Assembly (NCBI RefSeq): GCF_002078175.1
Contig: NZ_MWFK01000002.1
Span: 806,001-870,000, forward strand
Direction of reading: 5' to 3'
Length of the DNA: 64,000 nt
Source: Streptomyces sp. M41(2017)
GTDB taxonomy: Bacteria; Actinomycetota; Actinomycetes; Streptomycetales; Streptomycetaceae
Both the position numbers and the translations under genes were made by a program. Position 1 is the stretch's first letter; each line of letters starts with the position of its first letter. Below the pieces are notes generated by a model. It saw nothing but the letters and a program-made list of their open reading frames with translations, did no database searches and was not told the DNA's origin. Shown piece by piece: positions 26,203 through 33,340 of the stretch.

Positions 26203-26776
26203 GTGCGGTCCGGTGGGATCGGCTGCTGATCCGTACGTGGGTGAGGACCGGGCACGGTGCGGCCGCGGCCCGTGCTTCCTCGATGAGCGCGGCCAGGGTC
26301 AAGAGAACTCCGTTCGGTGCGGTGTCCGGGGCGAGCCGGACATGGGCGCGTACGTACAGCCGTCCGCGGCGGGCGCGGACGGCGACGCGGCTGTGGGCGA
26401 CGCCGGGGACGGCGGACGTGCGCCGGGTGAGGAGGTCGGCGAGCGCGCGGGTGCGCAGGACGGCGCCGCGCGAGGTGAGGGTCAGGCGCGGGCGGGTCCC
26501 CCCGCTGATCCGGCTCGCCGCCCACAGGAGGCAGAGGAGGGAGGCGAGGGCCGTCACGGCGACGACGGCGGGAACCCACCAGGCGTGGTCGCGCAGTTCG
26601 GCCACCTGCCGGGCGGATACCCACACGGTGTCGGCGTCCGTCCTCGGCCACCAGCCCGGCATCCGGTCCGCCACGGACGCGCCGGCGGTCGCCGACCAGA
26701 TGCCGGCCGTCAGCAGGACGAGTCCCACCCCGGCCAGTGCGGCACGGTTGACCGTGCCGGACGGGTGTTCCATCAC
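26192..26776 (-). CDS. amaP: AmaP-like alkaline shock response membrane anchor protein
   Basis: 194 residues with an N-terminal membrane hairpin: helix 1 about 12-32 and helix 2 about 66-86, with a short external loop between. A cytosolic alpha/beta domain with Asp23-like strands follows (RGRLYVRAHVRLAPD). In Firmicutes AmaP anchors Asp23 to the membrane. Here it is encoded in the same run as DUF6286, a small membrane protein and Asp23, which supports that role. ATG overlaps the preceding stop by four bases and its stop lies inside the BrkB start. Confidence 0.75.
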   Translation of the reverse strand: MMEHPSGTVNRAALAGVGLVLLTAGIWSATAGASVADRMPGWWPRTDADTVWVSARQVAELRDHAWWVPAVVAVTALASLLCLLWAASRISGGTRPRLTLTSRGAVLRTRALADLLTRRTSAVPGVAHSRVAVRARRGRLYVRAHVRLAPDTAPNGVLLTLAALIEEARAAAAPCPVLTHVRISSRSHRTAHVR

Positions 26777-27891
26777 GCCTCGCTTCCGGCGGGCCGGGCG
26801 GTCTCGGAGCGGGCCGGCGGGTCCGCCGGCACGAGCCCGTCGAGCCGCGGCTCCGCTGACGGGTGTTCCACGGTTCGCGGTCCCGCAAGCGTGGGTCCCC
26901 CGGTCGCGGGTGCCGGATACCGCAGTGCGTGCGGCCCGGGTTCACCCGTCCGTGGTTCGTCGGGCCGAGGTCCCGTCGGCCGGGATTCCGGCGATCCTGG
27001 TCCCGAGCTGGGTGGCTGCCAGGTCGGAGCAGGCCGCACCGTCACGCGCAGGCGCGGAGCCCGGCGCAACGCACAGGCGTCCATGGCCCGGTGGGCCGCG
27101 GCCACGGCTGCCTCGGTCGCGCGGTCACGTTCGCCGAAGGCCAGTGCGACCCTGACGCGGGCGCGCCTGCGTCCGACGCGTACCCGGACCGTGTCGGTCC
27201 CGGGCACGTCCGCGACGGCGTCGCGGATCGCCGAGGCCACCGCCGTGCGGTCCACCGCGGCGTGCAGGCCGGGCGAGGCGGCGCCCAGCAGGCCCCGTCG
27301 CCCCGGTGTCAGGGCGAGCACGCACAGCCAGAGGCCGGCGGCCGCGAGGACGATGCCGAAGGCGACCGGCAGGTCCGCGGGACCGCGCCGTTCCAGCGTG
27401 TCCAGCAGGTCCGTCCGCCAGGCGGCGGGCGGCTGCCCGGCGGCATGGACCCGCAGCACGTCGACGGCGGCGGCGCCGCAGACGAGGGCCGCCGCGAGAG
27501 CGAGTCCCACGGCGGGCACGCGCCGCGCCGACCAGGAGCGCCGCGGTGCGCGACCGGAGGCGGGGGGCTTCGCGAGCGGGGGCGCGGACGGTCGGGCCGG
27601 ACCCGTGAGTCCGGTCACGGTGACCCGCGCGGGCTCGAGACGCAGTCCGGTGAGCCGGCCGGTCCGGTCCGTCACGTGCCGCTCGACACGCTCGGCGGTC
27701 GACGCGAGCGGCGCCGGGTACGGGAGGGTGACGCCGAGGGAGACCACGGCCCGCCGCCCCCGTACGGAGGCGGATCCGCGCGCCGACGGACGCGCGAAGC
27801 CCGGGAGTGCCTCGGCGGCCGCACGCTCGGCGATCTTGCGTACGGCCTTCTCCGAGACGGTGGTGGTGCCGCGCACCGCCGCGTCCGTCAT
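26773..27891 (-). CDS. Asp23-like / DUF6286 two-helix membrane protein
   Basis: 372 residues. The N-terminus (1-95) is Asp23-like: VSEKAVRKIAERAAAEALPG, then strands with RVERHVTDRTG. Two membrane helices follow (about 124-148 and 173-194), then a cytosolic DUF6286-type domain (205-285) rich in Arg-Val strands, and a long Pro/Gly/Thr-rich disordered tail. It repeats the anchor-plus-Asp23 theme within one polypeptide. ATGA overlaps link it to the genes on both sides, so the four proteins are made together. Confidence 0.72.
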   Translation of the reverse strand: MTDAAVRGTTTVSEKAVRKIAERAAAEALPGFARPSARGSASVRGRRAVVSLGVTLPYPAPLASTAERVERHVTDRTGRLTGLRLEPARVTVTGLTGPARPSAPPLAKPPASGRAPRRSWSARRVPAVGLALAAALVCGAAAVDVLRVHAAGQPPAAWRTDLLDTLERRGPADLPVAFGIVLAAAGLWLCVLALTPGRRGLLGAASPGLHAAVDRTAVASAIRDAVADVPGTDTVRVRVGRRRARVRVALAFGERDRATEAAVAAAHRAMDACALRRAPRLRVTVRPAPTWQPPSSGPGSPESRPTGPRPDEPRTGEPGPHALRYPAPATGGPTLAGPRTVEHPSAEPRLDGLVPADPPARSETARPAGSEA

Positions 27892-28073
27892 CGGTTCCTC
27901 CGCTCGAAGAGGTCCCGGAGGTCCTCACGACGGACCCCGCCCTCCAGATAGCGGCCCACGCCGTATCCGACCGCGCCGAGTGCCGCCACCAGCAGGAACG
28001 CGCCGAAGCCGCCGAAGTAGCCGGCGTACGCCAGGGCCATTCCCACGAACATGCCGACGATTGCTCTGCTCAT
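27888..28073 (-). CDS. Small membrane protein of the Asp23 locus (DUF2273-like)
   Basis: 61 residues with one or two hydrophobic helices (about 3-47: IVGMFVGMALAYAGYFGGFG then a Gly/Ala-rich helix) and a charged tail ending EDLRDLFERRNR. Size and position match the small DUF2273-type membrane proteins encoded with Asp23 and AmaP in Gram-positive bacteria. ATG has GAGG and GAGGA upstream; its stop overlaps the next start (ATGA). Confidence 0.7.
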   Translation of the reverse strand: MSRAIVGMFVGMALAYAGYFGGFGAFLLVAALGAVGYGVGRYLEGGVRREDLRDLFERRNR

Positions 28074-28142
28074 TCCTCACCTCTCACCGCCGGTCCGGCC
28101 GGCGTCCTCGGCCGCGCGTTCGTCACGGGCCGATCGGGGCTC

Positions 28143-28673
28143 TCATTCCACGCGCGAGTCCCCGTACGCCTCCTCACCGTCGTCCTCCGGAAGATGCACG
28201 TCGTTGACCGTGACGTTCACCTCCACGACCTCCAGACCGGTGATGCGCTCCACGGCGGCGACGACGTTCTCGCGCACGTCCCGCGCGACGTCGGTGATGG
28301 GCACCCCGTACTCGACCACCAGGTCGAGGTCGATCGCGGTCTGGCGCTCGCCGACCTCGACCTTCACCCCGCGGCCGACGTTCGGGCGGCCGCCGGGCAC
28401 GCGGTCGCGCACCGCGCCGATCGTGCGGGACAGCCCGCCGCCCATGTCGTACACACCGGGGATCTCACGCGCGGCGATCCCGGCGATCTTCACGACGACG
28501 ACATCGGCGATGGACGTCTTGCCCCGGCTGTCGGCCGGTGTGCCCGCGCCGGACTGGCCACCGCTCAGGGTGGTGGATCCGGTGGCCCCGGCACCGCCCG
28601 CCACACGCGCCGGTTCGGGACGGGAGGGGACGGTCTCGCGGCGGGACTCGGGTGCCGCCTGCTGGGTCGTCAT
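28143..28673 (-). CDS. Asp23/Gls24 family envelope stress response protein
   Basis: 176 residues. A disordered Gly/Thr-rich N-terminus (1-55) precedes a full Asp23 domain: KTSIADVVVVKIAGIAAREI, GVYDMGGG, a basic loop, VKVEVGERQTAIDLDLVVEYG, then VRENVVAAVERITGLEVVEV and NVTVNDVHLPED. It is first in the left arm, with a promoter-like motif shared with the divergent sigma operon. I chose ATG 28673 because GGGAG lies six bases upstream; an in-frame ATG six codons earlier is less likely. Expected to coat the inner face of the membrane through AmaP-type anchors. Confidence 0.92.
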   Translation of the reverse strand: MTTQQAAPESRRETVPSRPEPARVAGGAGATGSTTLSGGQSGAGTPADSRGKTSIADVVVVKIAGIAAREIPGVYDMGGGLSRTIGAVRDRVPGGRPNVGRGVKVEVGERQTAIDLDLVVEYGVPITDVARDVRENVVAAVERITGLEVVEVNVTVNDVHLPEDDGEEAYGDSRVE

Positions 28674-28736
28674 GACGATCTCCCATTTCACTCGGGGGGA
28701 AGTGCCTTCTCCACGACAGACCCGCTCCGGGCCGTT

Positions 28737-28745
28737 CTGTTACGC
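28737..28745 (-). promoter_or_regulatory. Shared promoter-like motif, left arm of the Asp23 locus
   Basis: Read on the minus strand the motif is GCGTAACAG followed by AACGG; GTAAC is followed 17 bases later by GTC, an ECF-type spacing. It matches the copy at 28830-28838 that faces the other way, upstream of the ECF sigma gene. Confidence 0.45.
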
Positions 28746-28773
28746 GGTCCGACCACGTTCTTTTTCCGGAGTA

Positions 28774-28800
28774 CGTCCTCCTCCGCCGGAGAGGAGGACG
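28774..28800. other. Perfect hairpin between the two outward promoters
   Basis: CGTCCTCCTC (28774-28783) pairs perfectly with GAGGAGGACG (28791-28800), 7-base loop. It lies midway between the two promoter-like motifs and so outside both expected transcripts; an operator or an insulator against antisense reading are both possible. Confidence 0.45.
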
Positions 28801-28829
28801 GAACGGGTGTATCCGCGGGCGCCGCGGGT

Positions 28830-28838
28830 GCGTAACAG
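28830..28838 (+). promoter_or_regulatory. Shared promoter-like motif, right arm (ECF sigma operon)
   Basis: GCGTAACAG followed by GGAAC; GTAAC-N18-GTC resembles an ECF promoter and lies about 50 bases upstream of the sigma GTG start. Same motif as 28737-28745 in the opposite orientation, with a 9-bp identical core. Confidence 0.45.
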
Positions 28839-28890
28839 GGAACCGCTCAGGCGTGTCCAACCCGCAGAGGCAAGCGAGAGGAGCCACCGA

Positions 28891-29472
28891 GTGCCGGGGG
28901 CCCAGAGACAGATCACCCAGCCGGAGGACGCCGCGACCGACGACGCCCTGCTGGCCACACGGGCGGCCGAGGGCGACGAGGAGGCCTTCGAATCGCTCGT
29001 ACGACGCCACGCCCCGCGGCTGGTGGGGCTGGCGGCGCGGCTGCTGGGCAGCCGTTCGGAGGCCGAGGACGCCGTGCAGGACGCCTTCGTGAGCGCGTGG
29101 CGCAAGCTGCCCGAGTTCCAGGGCCGGTCCTCCTTCGGCACCTGGATGTACCGGATCGTCACCCACCGCTGCCTCAACGTGCTGCGCGCCCGGCGGCAGG
29201 AGAGCGGCCTCGACACGGTCGCGGAGGTCGCCGCTCCCGAGCACGTCGCCTCGCCGGCCCGGCTGGCGGAGTCCCGGGCGGCGCTGGGCGAGTTGCAGAC
29301 CGCGCTCGCGGACCTGTCGGCGGAGCAGCGCACCTGCTGGGTGCTGCGTGAACTGGACGGCCGGTCCTACGAGTTCATCGCGGACACCGTCGGGATCAGC
29401 CAACAGGCGGTCCGCGCCCGTGTCTTCCGCGCACGACACCGACTGACACAAGCGATGGGGGCGTGGCGATGA
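28891..29472 (+). CDS. ECF RNA polymerase sigma factor of the Asp23 locus
   Basis: 193 residues. Region 2 (about 20-95) includes RRHAPRLVGLAARLLGSRSE, then AEDAVQDAFVSAWRKLPEF and FGTWMYRIVTHRCLN. Region 4 (about 125-185) includes LSAEQRTCWVLRELDG and the HTH YEFIADTVGISQQAVRARVF. Start GTG at 28891 has GAGAGGAG eight bases upstream. Its stop overlaps the next ATG by four bases, coupling it to an Asp23 protein that carries a zinc anti-sigma motif. A promoter motif upstream of both this operon and the divergent Asp23 arm suggests it drives the whole locus. Confidence 0.92.
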   Translation: MPGAQRQITQPEDAATDDALLATRAAEGDEEAFESLVRRHAPRLVGLAARLLGSRSEAEDAVQDAFVSAWRKLPEFQGRSSFGTWMYRIVTHRCLNVLRARRQESGLDTVAEVAAPEHVASPARLAESRAALGELQTALADLSAEQRTCWVLRELDGRSYEFIADTVGISQQAVRARVFRARHRLTQAMGAWR

Positions 29473-30104
29473 CCCACCACTCCGGTCCGCCGGAACGCCG
29501 GCTCGGATCCGACGAGGACGACGAACTGCTGCCCTGCGGCCGTCCGCTCGCCGAGGTCTGGGAGATCGCGGAGGATCCCACCCGTGTCGACGCCCACGGG
29601 GAGGCCTGCCCGCACTGCGGCCGGGCCCTCGACGAGTGGGCCCGGCTGGAGTCCCTCGTCGGCGGTCTCCGCGACGAGACGGACACCGTCGCCTCGTACG
29701 ACGCCACGCCGCTGACGCGCCGGGTGATGGACGTGGTCCGGGTCGAGTTGCGGCCGGGCAGGCCCCTCCCGCTGGGTGATCCCGCCGAGGACCTGTGGAT
29801 CATGGAAGCGGTCGCGGCCCGGACGCTCCGCACCGCGGGGGAGACGGTGGCCGGGGTCCGCGCGGGCTCGTGCCGGATCGTGCCCCGCACACCGTCGGCG
29901 CCGGGCGGTTCCGCCGGGGTGGACGTGCGGCTGGAGATCGTCGCCCCGGTGGACGCCGCGCTGGAGCACCTCGCCGAGCGGGTGAGGGAGCGGGTGCTCG
30001 ACGTGGCGCGCGGCCGCCTCGGGATGGACGTGACGGCCGTGGACATCCGTATCACCGATCTGACCGGCCCCGTGGCCGACGTCGAGGAAGGCCGGGACCG
30101 ATGA
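29469..30104 (+). CDS. Asp23-family protein with N-terminal zinc anti-sigma motif
   Basis: 211 residues. The N-terminal 75 residues hold H43-x3-C47-x2-C50 (HGEACPHC), the zinc anti-sigma signature, plus an upstream C23 in LLPCGRP that could be the fourth ligand. The C-terminal part (about 95-211) has Asp23 features: VAARTLRTAGETVAGVRAG, VDVRLEIVAPVD, a helix of the form LAERVRERVLDVARG, and VDIRITDLTG. Coupled by ATGA to the ECF sigma gene and by ATGA to the next gene. The position and motif make it a strong candidate for the sigma antagonist, with Asp23 as the sensing or anchoring part. No membrane helix. Confidence 0.8.
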   Translation: MTHHSGPPERRLGSDEDDELLPCGRPLAEVWEIAEDPTRVDAHGEACPHCGRALDEWARLESLVGGLRDETDTVASYDATPLTRRVMDVVRVELRPGRPLPLGDPAEDLWIMEAVAARTLRTAGETVAGVRAGSCRIVPRTPSAPGGSAGVDVRLEIVAPVDAALEHLAERVRERVLDVARGRLGMDVTAVDIRITDLTGPVADVEEGRDR

Positions 30105-30439
30105 CGCGGTACGCCGTGCACGACACGTTGACGGAGGCACTGGCGCGGACGGTCCTGGAGGTTTCGGGGGTCGCCTTCCTCAAGCCGGGCCTCGGCGATC
30201 TGCTCCGCTCGCGCACGGGTGCGGGAGCCGGCCGTTCCGGCGGGCACACGGCGGGGATCCGGGTGACCCGCCGCGACGAGTCCGAGCCGTGGGAGGTGGA
30301 CGTCCGGATCGTGGCGCGCAAGGAGCGCCGCACCGTGGACGTCGCCCGCGCCACCCGCCGGGCGCTGGAGGAGTCGCTGGCGACGCTGCTCCCGGACAGC
30401 AAGGCCTCGGTACGGGTCACCGTCACCGGACTCGTGTAA
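30101..30439 (+). CDS. Small Asp23-like protein, third gene of the sigma operon
   Basis: 112 residues. It starts MTRYAVHDTLTEALARTVLE, has VSGVAFLKPGLGDLL, a Gly-rich loop, then a basic strand and helix pattern (EVDVRIVARKERRTVDVARA) and ends with VRVTVTGLV, an Asp23-type strand order. Weak similarity only, so the family call is inference. ATG overlaps the previous stop (ATGA). A long terminator 126 bases later ends the operon. Confidence 0.65.
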   Translation: MTRYAVHDTLTEALARTVLEVSGVAFLKPGLGDLLRSRTGAGAGRSGGHTAGIRVTRRDESEPWEVDVRIVARKERRTVDVARATRRALEESLATLLPDSKASVRVTVTGLV

Positions 30440-30494
30440 CGGTGCCGGCCTGTCCCACCCGGCAGGTGCAAGAGCCCTCGGAATGCCGGGAGCT

Positions 30495-30534
30495 GAAGAC
30501 ATGAAGACATGAAGACATGGCGACATGGCGACAT
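30495..30534 (+). repeat. Octanucleotide tandem repeat
   Basis: Five consecutive 8-base units, three GAAGACAT then two GGCGACAT, with related GAGACAT and GGGACAT copies just after (to about 30558). It lies between the stop of the sigma operon and its terminator, in the transcribed 3' region. Confidence 0.8.
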
Positions 30535-30564
30535 GGCGAGCCTGAGACATCGGGACATGGGGAC

Positions 30565-30608
30565 GGGGAGTGACCGGGACGGACGCGTGTCCCGGTCACT
30601 CCCCTTTC
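30565..30608. terminator. Strong bidirectional terminator between the Asp23 sigma operon and the FAS1 gene
   Basis: Perfect 16-bp stem (30565-30580 with 30589-30604), 8-base loop, followed on the plus strand by TTT. It lies between convergent genes. Confidence 0.85.
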
Positions 30609-30674
30609 CTGCCCGCCGCAGGAAACCCCTGGCGGCCCCGCGGCCGTCTCCCGCGGGGCCGACGACGCGCCGCG

Positions 30675-31334
30675 TCAGCTCTTGGGCATCAGGACCGTGT
30701 CGATGATGTACACGTTGGCATTGGCGGTCTTCACATTGCCGCACACCACCTTGGCGGAGTCGTTCACGGTGTACGACTCCCCCGAACCGCTCGTCGTCAG
30801 CTTGCTCTTCTCCAGCGTGTCGAAGGAACCCTTCTCCAGGTCCTTCGGCGCGAGCTTCTGGCCCACGACGTGGTAGGTCAGAATCTTCGTCAGCTGAGCC
30901 TTGTCGGCCAGAACCTTGTCGAGGGTGGCCTTCGGAATCTTCGCGAACGCGTCGTTCGTGGGTGCGAACACGGTGATGTTCTCCGCGTTGTTCAGCGTGT
31001 CCACCAGACCGGCCTTCTTCACGGCCGTCACCAGGGTGGACAGCGCCGGGTTGTTCGAAGCCGCGGTCGCGACCGGGTCCTTGGCCATGCCGTCGAAGGA
31101 TCCCGCACCGTTCTTCGGGACCGAGGCGCATCCCGGGCCGAACGGCTGGTCCGAGCTGCCCGCCATGCCCGACGAACCGGTGGAGGCGTCGTCCGAGGCC
31201 GGCGCGGAGGCCGAGGCCTTCGCCGAACTCGACGCGTCGCTGTCCTTGCTGTCGCTGGAACAGGCCGTCAGGGCGATCGGCAGTACAGCGGCAGTGGCGA
31301 AGGCCACCGCGACGTGACGGATACGCATGCTCAT
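30675..31334 (-). CDS. Fasciclin (FAS1) domain lipoprotein
   Basis: 219-residue exported lipoprotein. Signal peptide of about 25 residues ends at the lipobox LTAC (Cys about 25). A Ser/Ala-rich linker follows (to about 65), then a single FAS1 domain (80-219) with the H1 motif ITVFAPTNDAFAKIP and the H2-like VYIIDTVLMPKS end. FAS1 domains mediate adhesion on the cell surface. ATG at 31334 has AGGAG upstream at 7 bases. In other actinobacteria such genes sit beside SigK/RskA and a molybdopterin oxidoreductase; here those lie 23 kb away. Confidence 0.9.
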   Translation of the reverse strand: MSMRIRHVAVAFATAAVLPIALTACSSDSKDSDASSSAKASASAPASDDASTGSSGMAGSSDQPFGPGCASVPKNGAGSFDGMAKDPVATAASNNPALSTLVTAVKKAGLVDTLNNAENITVFAPTNDAFAKIPKATLDKVLADKAQLTKILTYHVVGQKLAPKDLEKGSFDTLEKSKLTTSGSGESYTVNDSAKVVCGNVKTANANVYIIDTVLMPKS

Positions 31335-31380
31335 GAGGTTCTCCTGTCGGAACGAAGCAGCATTCGCGGCGTCGGCCTGC

Positions 31381-31413
31381 AAATGCCGTGGTTTTCGAGC
31401 GGAAATACCGTGG
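31381..31413. promoter_or_regulatory. Direct repeats upstream of the FAS1 gene
   Basis: AAATGCCGTGG (31381-31391) and AAATACCGTGG (31403-31413), one mismatch, starts 22 bases apart, that is two helical turns. They lie 47-79 bases upstream of the FAS1 start. Possible activator or repressor sites. Confidence 0.35.
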
Positions 31414-31697
31414 AGAACGAAAGGGCGGTCCTCGGAGAGGCACCTGCCGCACGCCCGGGGGCGGTTGTCGAACTCCTCGTTTCTCGGCTCACACGGGGAA
31501 TCCGGCGCCGGGGCCGTCTTGGATTGGTCGGAGTTTCCTCAATCACCGATTCGAGGGAAATTCATTCCGGGACCAATCCGGACCGCGAGCAGCTTCGGAC
31601 AAGGCGCCCACACACCCCACTTGGGCGGCCGGGCCCGAACGCATCGAAGCCGCGGCACGATGGCCGCGGCTCCAGGACGGGGGGGGACGGAATCGGT
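31414..31697. other. Rest of the 363-base spacer, nothing further seen
   Basis: Region between the FAS1 upstream repeats and the end of the RsbW-like gene. Open frames here have shadow composition and no ribosome binding sites. No clear terminator hairpin was found for the RsbW-like gene. Confidence 0.4.
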
Positions 31698-32237
31698 TCA
31701 GCCGAGGGGGACGAACACCCGGATCGACTTCCCGCCGTCCGGGCAGGGTTCGATGGTGATGTCGCGGGAGAGCCGGATGATCAGAGGCCATCCGTACCCG
31801 TTCGCCTGGCGGTGCTGCGGGATCTCCCCGGTGCCGTAGGCGTGAATGGGCACGACGTCGCTGCGGTCGCGCACCTCCAGCCGCACACCGCCGTCGCTCA
31901 GGGCCGCCTCGAACCCGGCGAGCCCGTCACCGTGCCGGATCGCGTTCGTGACCAGTTCCGAGACGACGAGCAGCAGGTCGATGACCGCTTCCTGTTTCAC
32001 GCCGCCGTCCGGGCCGCCCGGGTGTTCTTGCAGGACCGTCTGGACGTGACGGCGCGCGGTCGCGGCGCTGGTGACGGCGAGTTCGGCCGTGGGCGGACGA
32101 GCGGTCGGCTCGGTGAGGGAGACGAGTTGCGGGGCCTCGTCCGGACGCGTCGTGCCGGTGCGCGTGAACCCGGACTCCCCCGGACCACCTGCTCCAAAGC
32201 TGCCGTCGGCCGCGGGAGGGCGGTTGGCCGGGGTCAT
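31698..32237 (-). CDS. RsbW-like ATP-binding protein (anti-sigma kinase type)
   Basis: 179 residues. A disordered N-terminus (1-50) precedes an HATPase_c_2 domain with the N-box ELVTNAIRHGDG (about 94-105), a G1 region LEVRDRSD and a G2-like GYGWPLIIRLS. Such GHKL proteins phosphorylate STAS anti-anti-sigma proteins and hold SigB/SigF-type sigma factors. Its ATG overlaps the stop of the STAS gene upstream (ATGA), so the two form a classic STAS/RsbW pair without a sigma factor in the operon. The SigF-like sigma at 42.4 kb is a possible target. Confidence 0.88.
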   Translation of the reverse strand: MTPANRPPAADGSFGAGGPGESGFTRTGTTRPDEAPQLVSLTEPTARPPTAELAVTSAATARRHVQTVLQEHPGGPDGGVKQEAVIDLLLVVSELVTNAIRHGDGLAGFEAALSDGGVRLEVRDRSDVVPIHAYGTGEIPQHRQANGYGWPLIIRLSRDITIEPCPDGGKSIRVFVPLG

Positions 32238-32605
32238 CGCTCGCTCGCCGTGTCCGGGAGTTCCAGCGCTTCCTGGACGCTGTCGGCGAGGACGAAGAAG
32301 CCCTCGGTCCCTGTCACGTCGAACAGCCTCCGAACGATGTCACTGAACGGCCCGCAGACCACCATGAGCGTGCCCGAGGCCCGGTGGGCGCGCTGTGCTT
32401 CGAGGAGCACGTGCAGGATCGACGAGTCCGCGAAGGCCGTCCCGGAGAGGTCGACCACCGTGCGGGCCGAGCCGACACGCTGCGCGAGATCGAGCGCCTC
32501 TTCGAGTTGGCTCGAGGTCTCGTAGTCGATGTCGCCGCCCACGCGCACGACGAAGGCGTCTTGGGCCGCCCCGTGCGTCACGGTGGCCTCCAACCCGTCG
32601 GGCAT
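32234..32605 (-). CDS. STAS domain anti-sigma factor antagonist
   Basis: 123 residues, one STAS domain. The phosphorylatable serine region reads FADSSILHVLLEAQR (about 60-74), preceded by RTVVDLSG. Same size as SpoIIAA/RsbV proteins. The partner RsbW-like gene starts within its stop codon. ATG at 32605 is the best start by family length; the ribosome binding site (AAAGAG) is weak. Confidence 0.9.
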   Translation of the reverse strand: MPDGLEATVTHGAAQDAFVVRVGGDIDYETSSQLEEALDLAQRVGSARTVVDLSGTAFADSSILHVLLEAQRAHRASGTLMVVCGPFSDIVRRLFDVTGTEGFFVLADSVQEALELPDTASER

Positions 32606-32761
32606 CTGAACACTCTTTCTCGTCTGCTCCTGCAAGGAGACCCTTCGGGCCGGGCGTTGCGGTCCGCGCCGGTCCCCCGTGCCTTTCGGCACGAGGGCCG
32701 CTCATGGATGCGGGCCCGCGGACCCCGGCGTCCGCACCCTCGGCCGTCGTCCTACGGCGAC

Positions 32762-33127
32762 TCACGCGGGCTGCCTCGGCGGCAGGCTCCGGTAGTAGCT
32801 GCCGACGCTGGAGAGGTAGGCCGGGTCGAGCGTCTCCCGGTCGGTCTTGAACCTCGGCGCCGACTTGATCTCCTCGCGGCTGCACGCCACGGTGATCTTC
32901 TGCGACTCGGTGTCGATGCCGGCGACCACGCCCACGGGAACCAGCACGCTCTTCCCGAACACCCACACCCCGGTGTCGACGACGAGGTGCCGCATCCCGG
33001 AGTCGTCCACCTGCCGGTCCACATGCCCTACGGTCCCGTCGGTGGCCTCGACGCTGTAGCCCGCCAGTTCGTGCACCTCGGGGTGGTTGAACTCCGGTGC
33101 GTACGACCAGATTCTGTCGACGGTCAT
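32762..33127 (-). CDS. PRC-barrel domain protein
   Basis: 121 residues. The PRC-barrel begins FNHPEVHELAGYSVEATDG and continues with VGHVDRQVDDSGMRHLVVD and GVVAGIDTESQKITVACSRE. A C-terminal segment ends YYRSLPPR. These small beta-barrels bind proteins or RNA and are common general-stress proteins in Streptomyces. ATG at 33127 has AAGGAGGA five bases upstream. A SigB-type promoter (GAAT-N15-GGGTAT) lies about 115 bases upstream. Confidence 0.9.
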   Translation of the reverse strand: MTVDRIWSYAPEFNHPEVHELAGYSVEATDGTVGHVDRQVDDSGMRHLVVDTGVWVFGKSVLVPVGVVAGIDTESQKITVACSREEIKSAPRFKTDRETLDPAYLSSVGSYYRSLPPRQPA

Positions 33128-33243
33128 GTCGTCCTCCTTCAGCTCGCCGGTGCGCCCTGCCGTCCACGCGCCCAGGGGCGCATGCGGCACGGGAGCAGGG
33201 CAGAAGGCGGGAACCCGCCTCCGTGCCACCCTCTGAGCTGCAA

Positions 33244-33268
33244 ATACCCTGCTATGCGGTCTGCATTC
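33244..33268 (-). promoter_or_regulatory. Candidate SigB-type promoter of the PRC-barrel gene
   Basis: On the minus strand GAAT (33265-33268), 15-base spacer, GGGTAT (33244-33249). This is a full match to the Streptomyces SigB-group consensus GNNT-N14-16-GGGTAY. The leader would be about 110 bases. Confidence 0.6.
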
Positions 33269-33340
33269 GGTGGAATTTCTTTGCGAATCGCGGCTCCTGG
33301 AGTCGCCTGCCCCCGAGGGCCGGCGGCGGCGCCACGACCT

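Noticed and set aside
31331..31546. 71-codon minus-strand frame upstream of the FAS1 gene
   Set aside because: Arg/Pro/Ser-rich, no ribosome binding site, and it covers the promoter region and direct repeats of the FAS1 gene.
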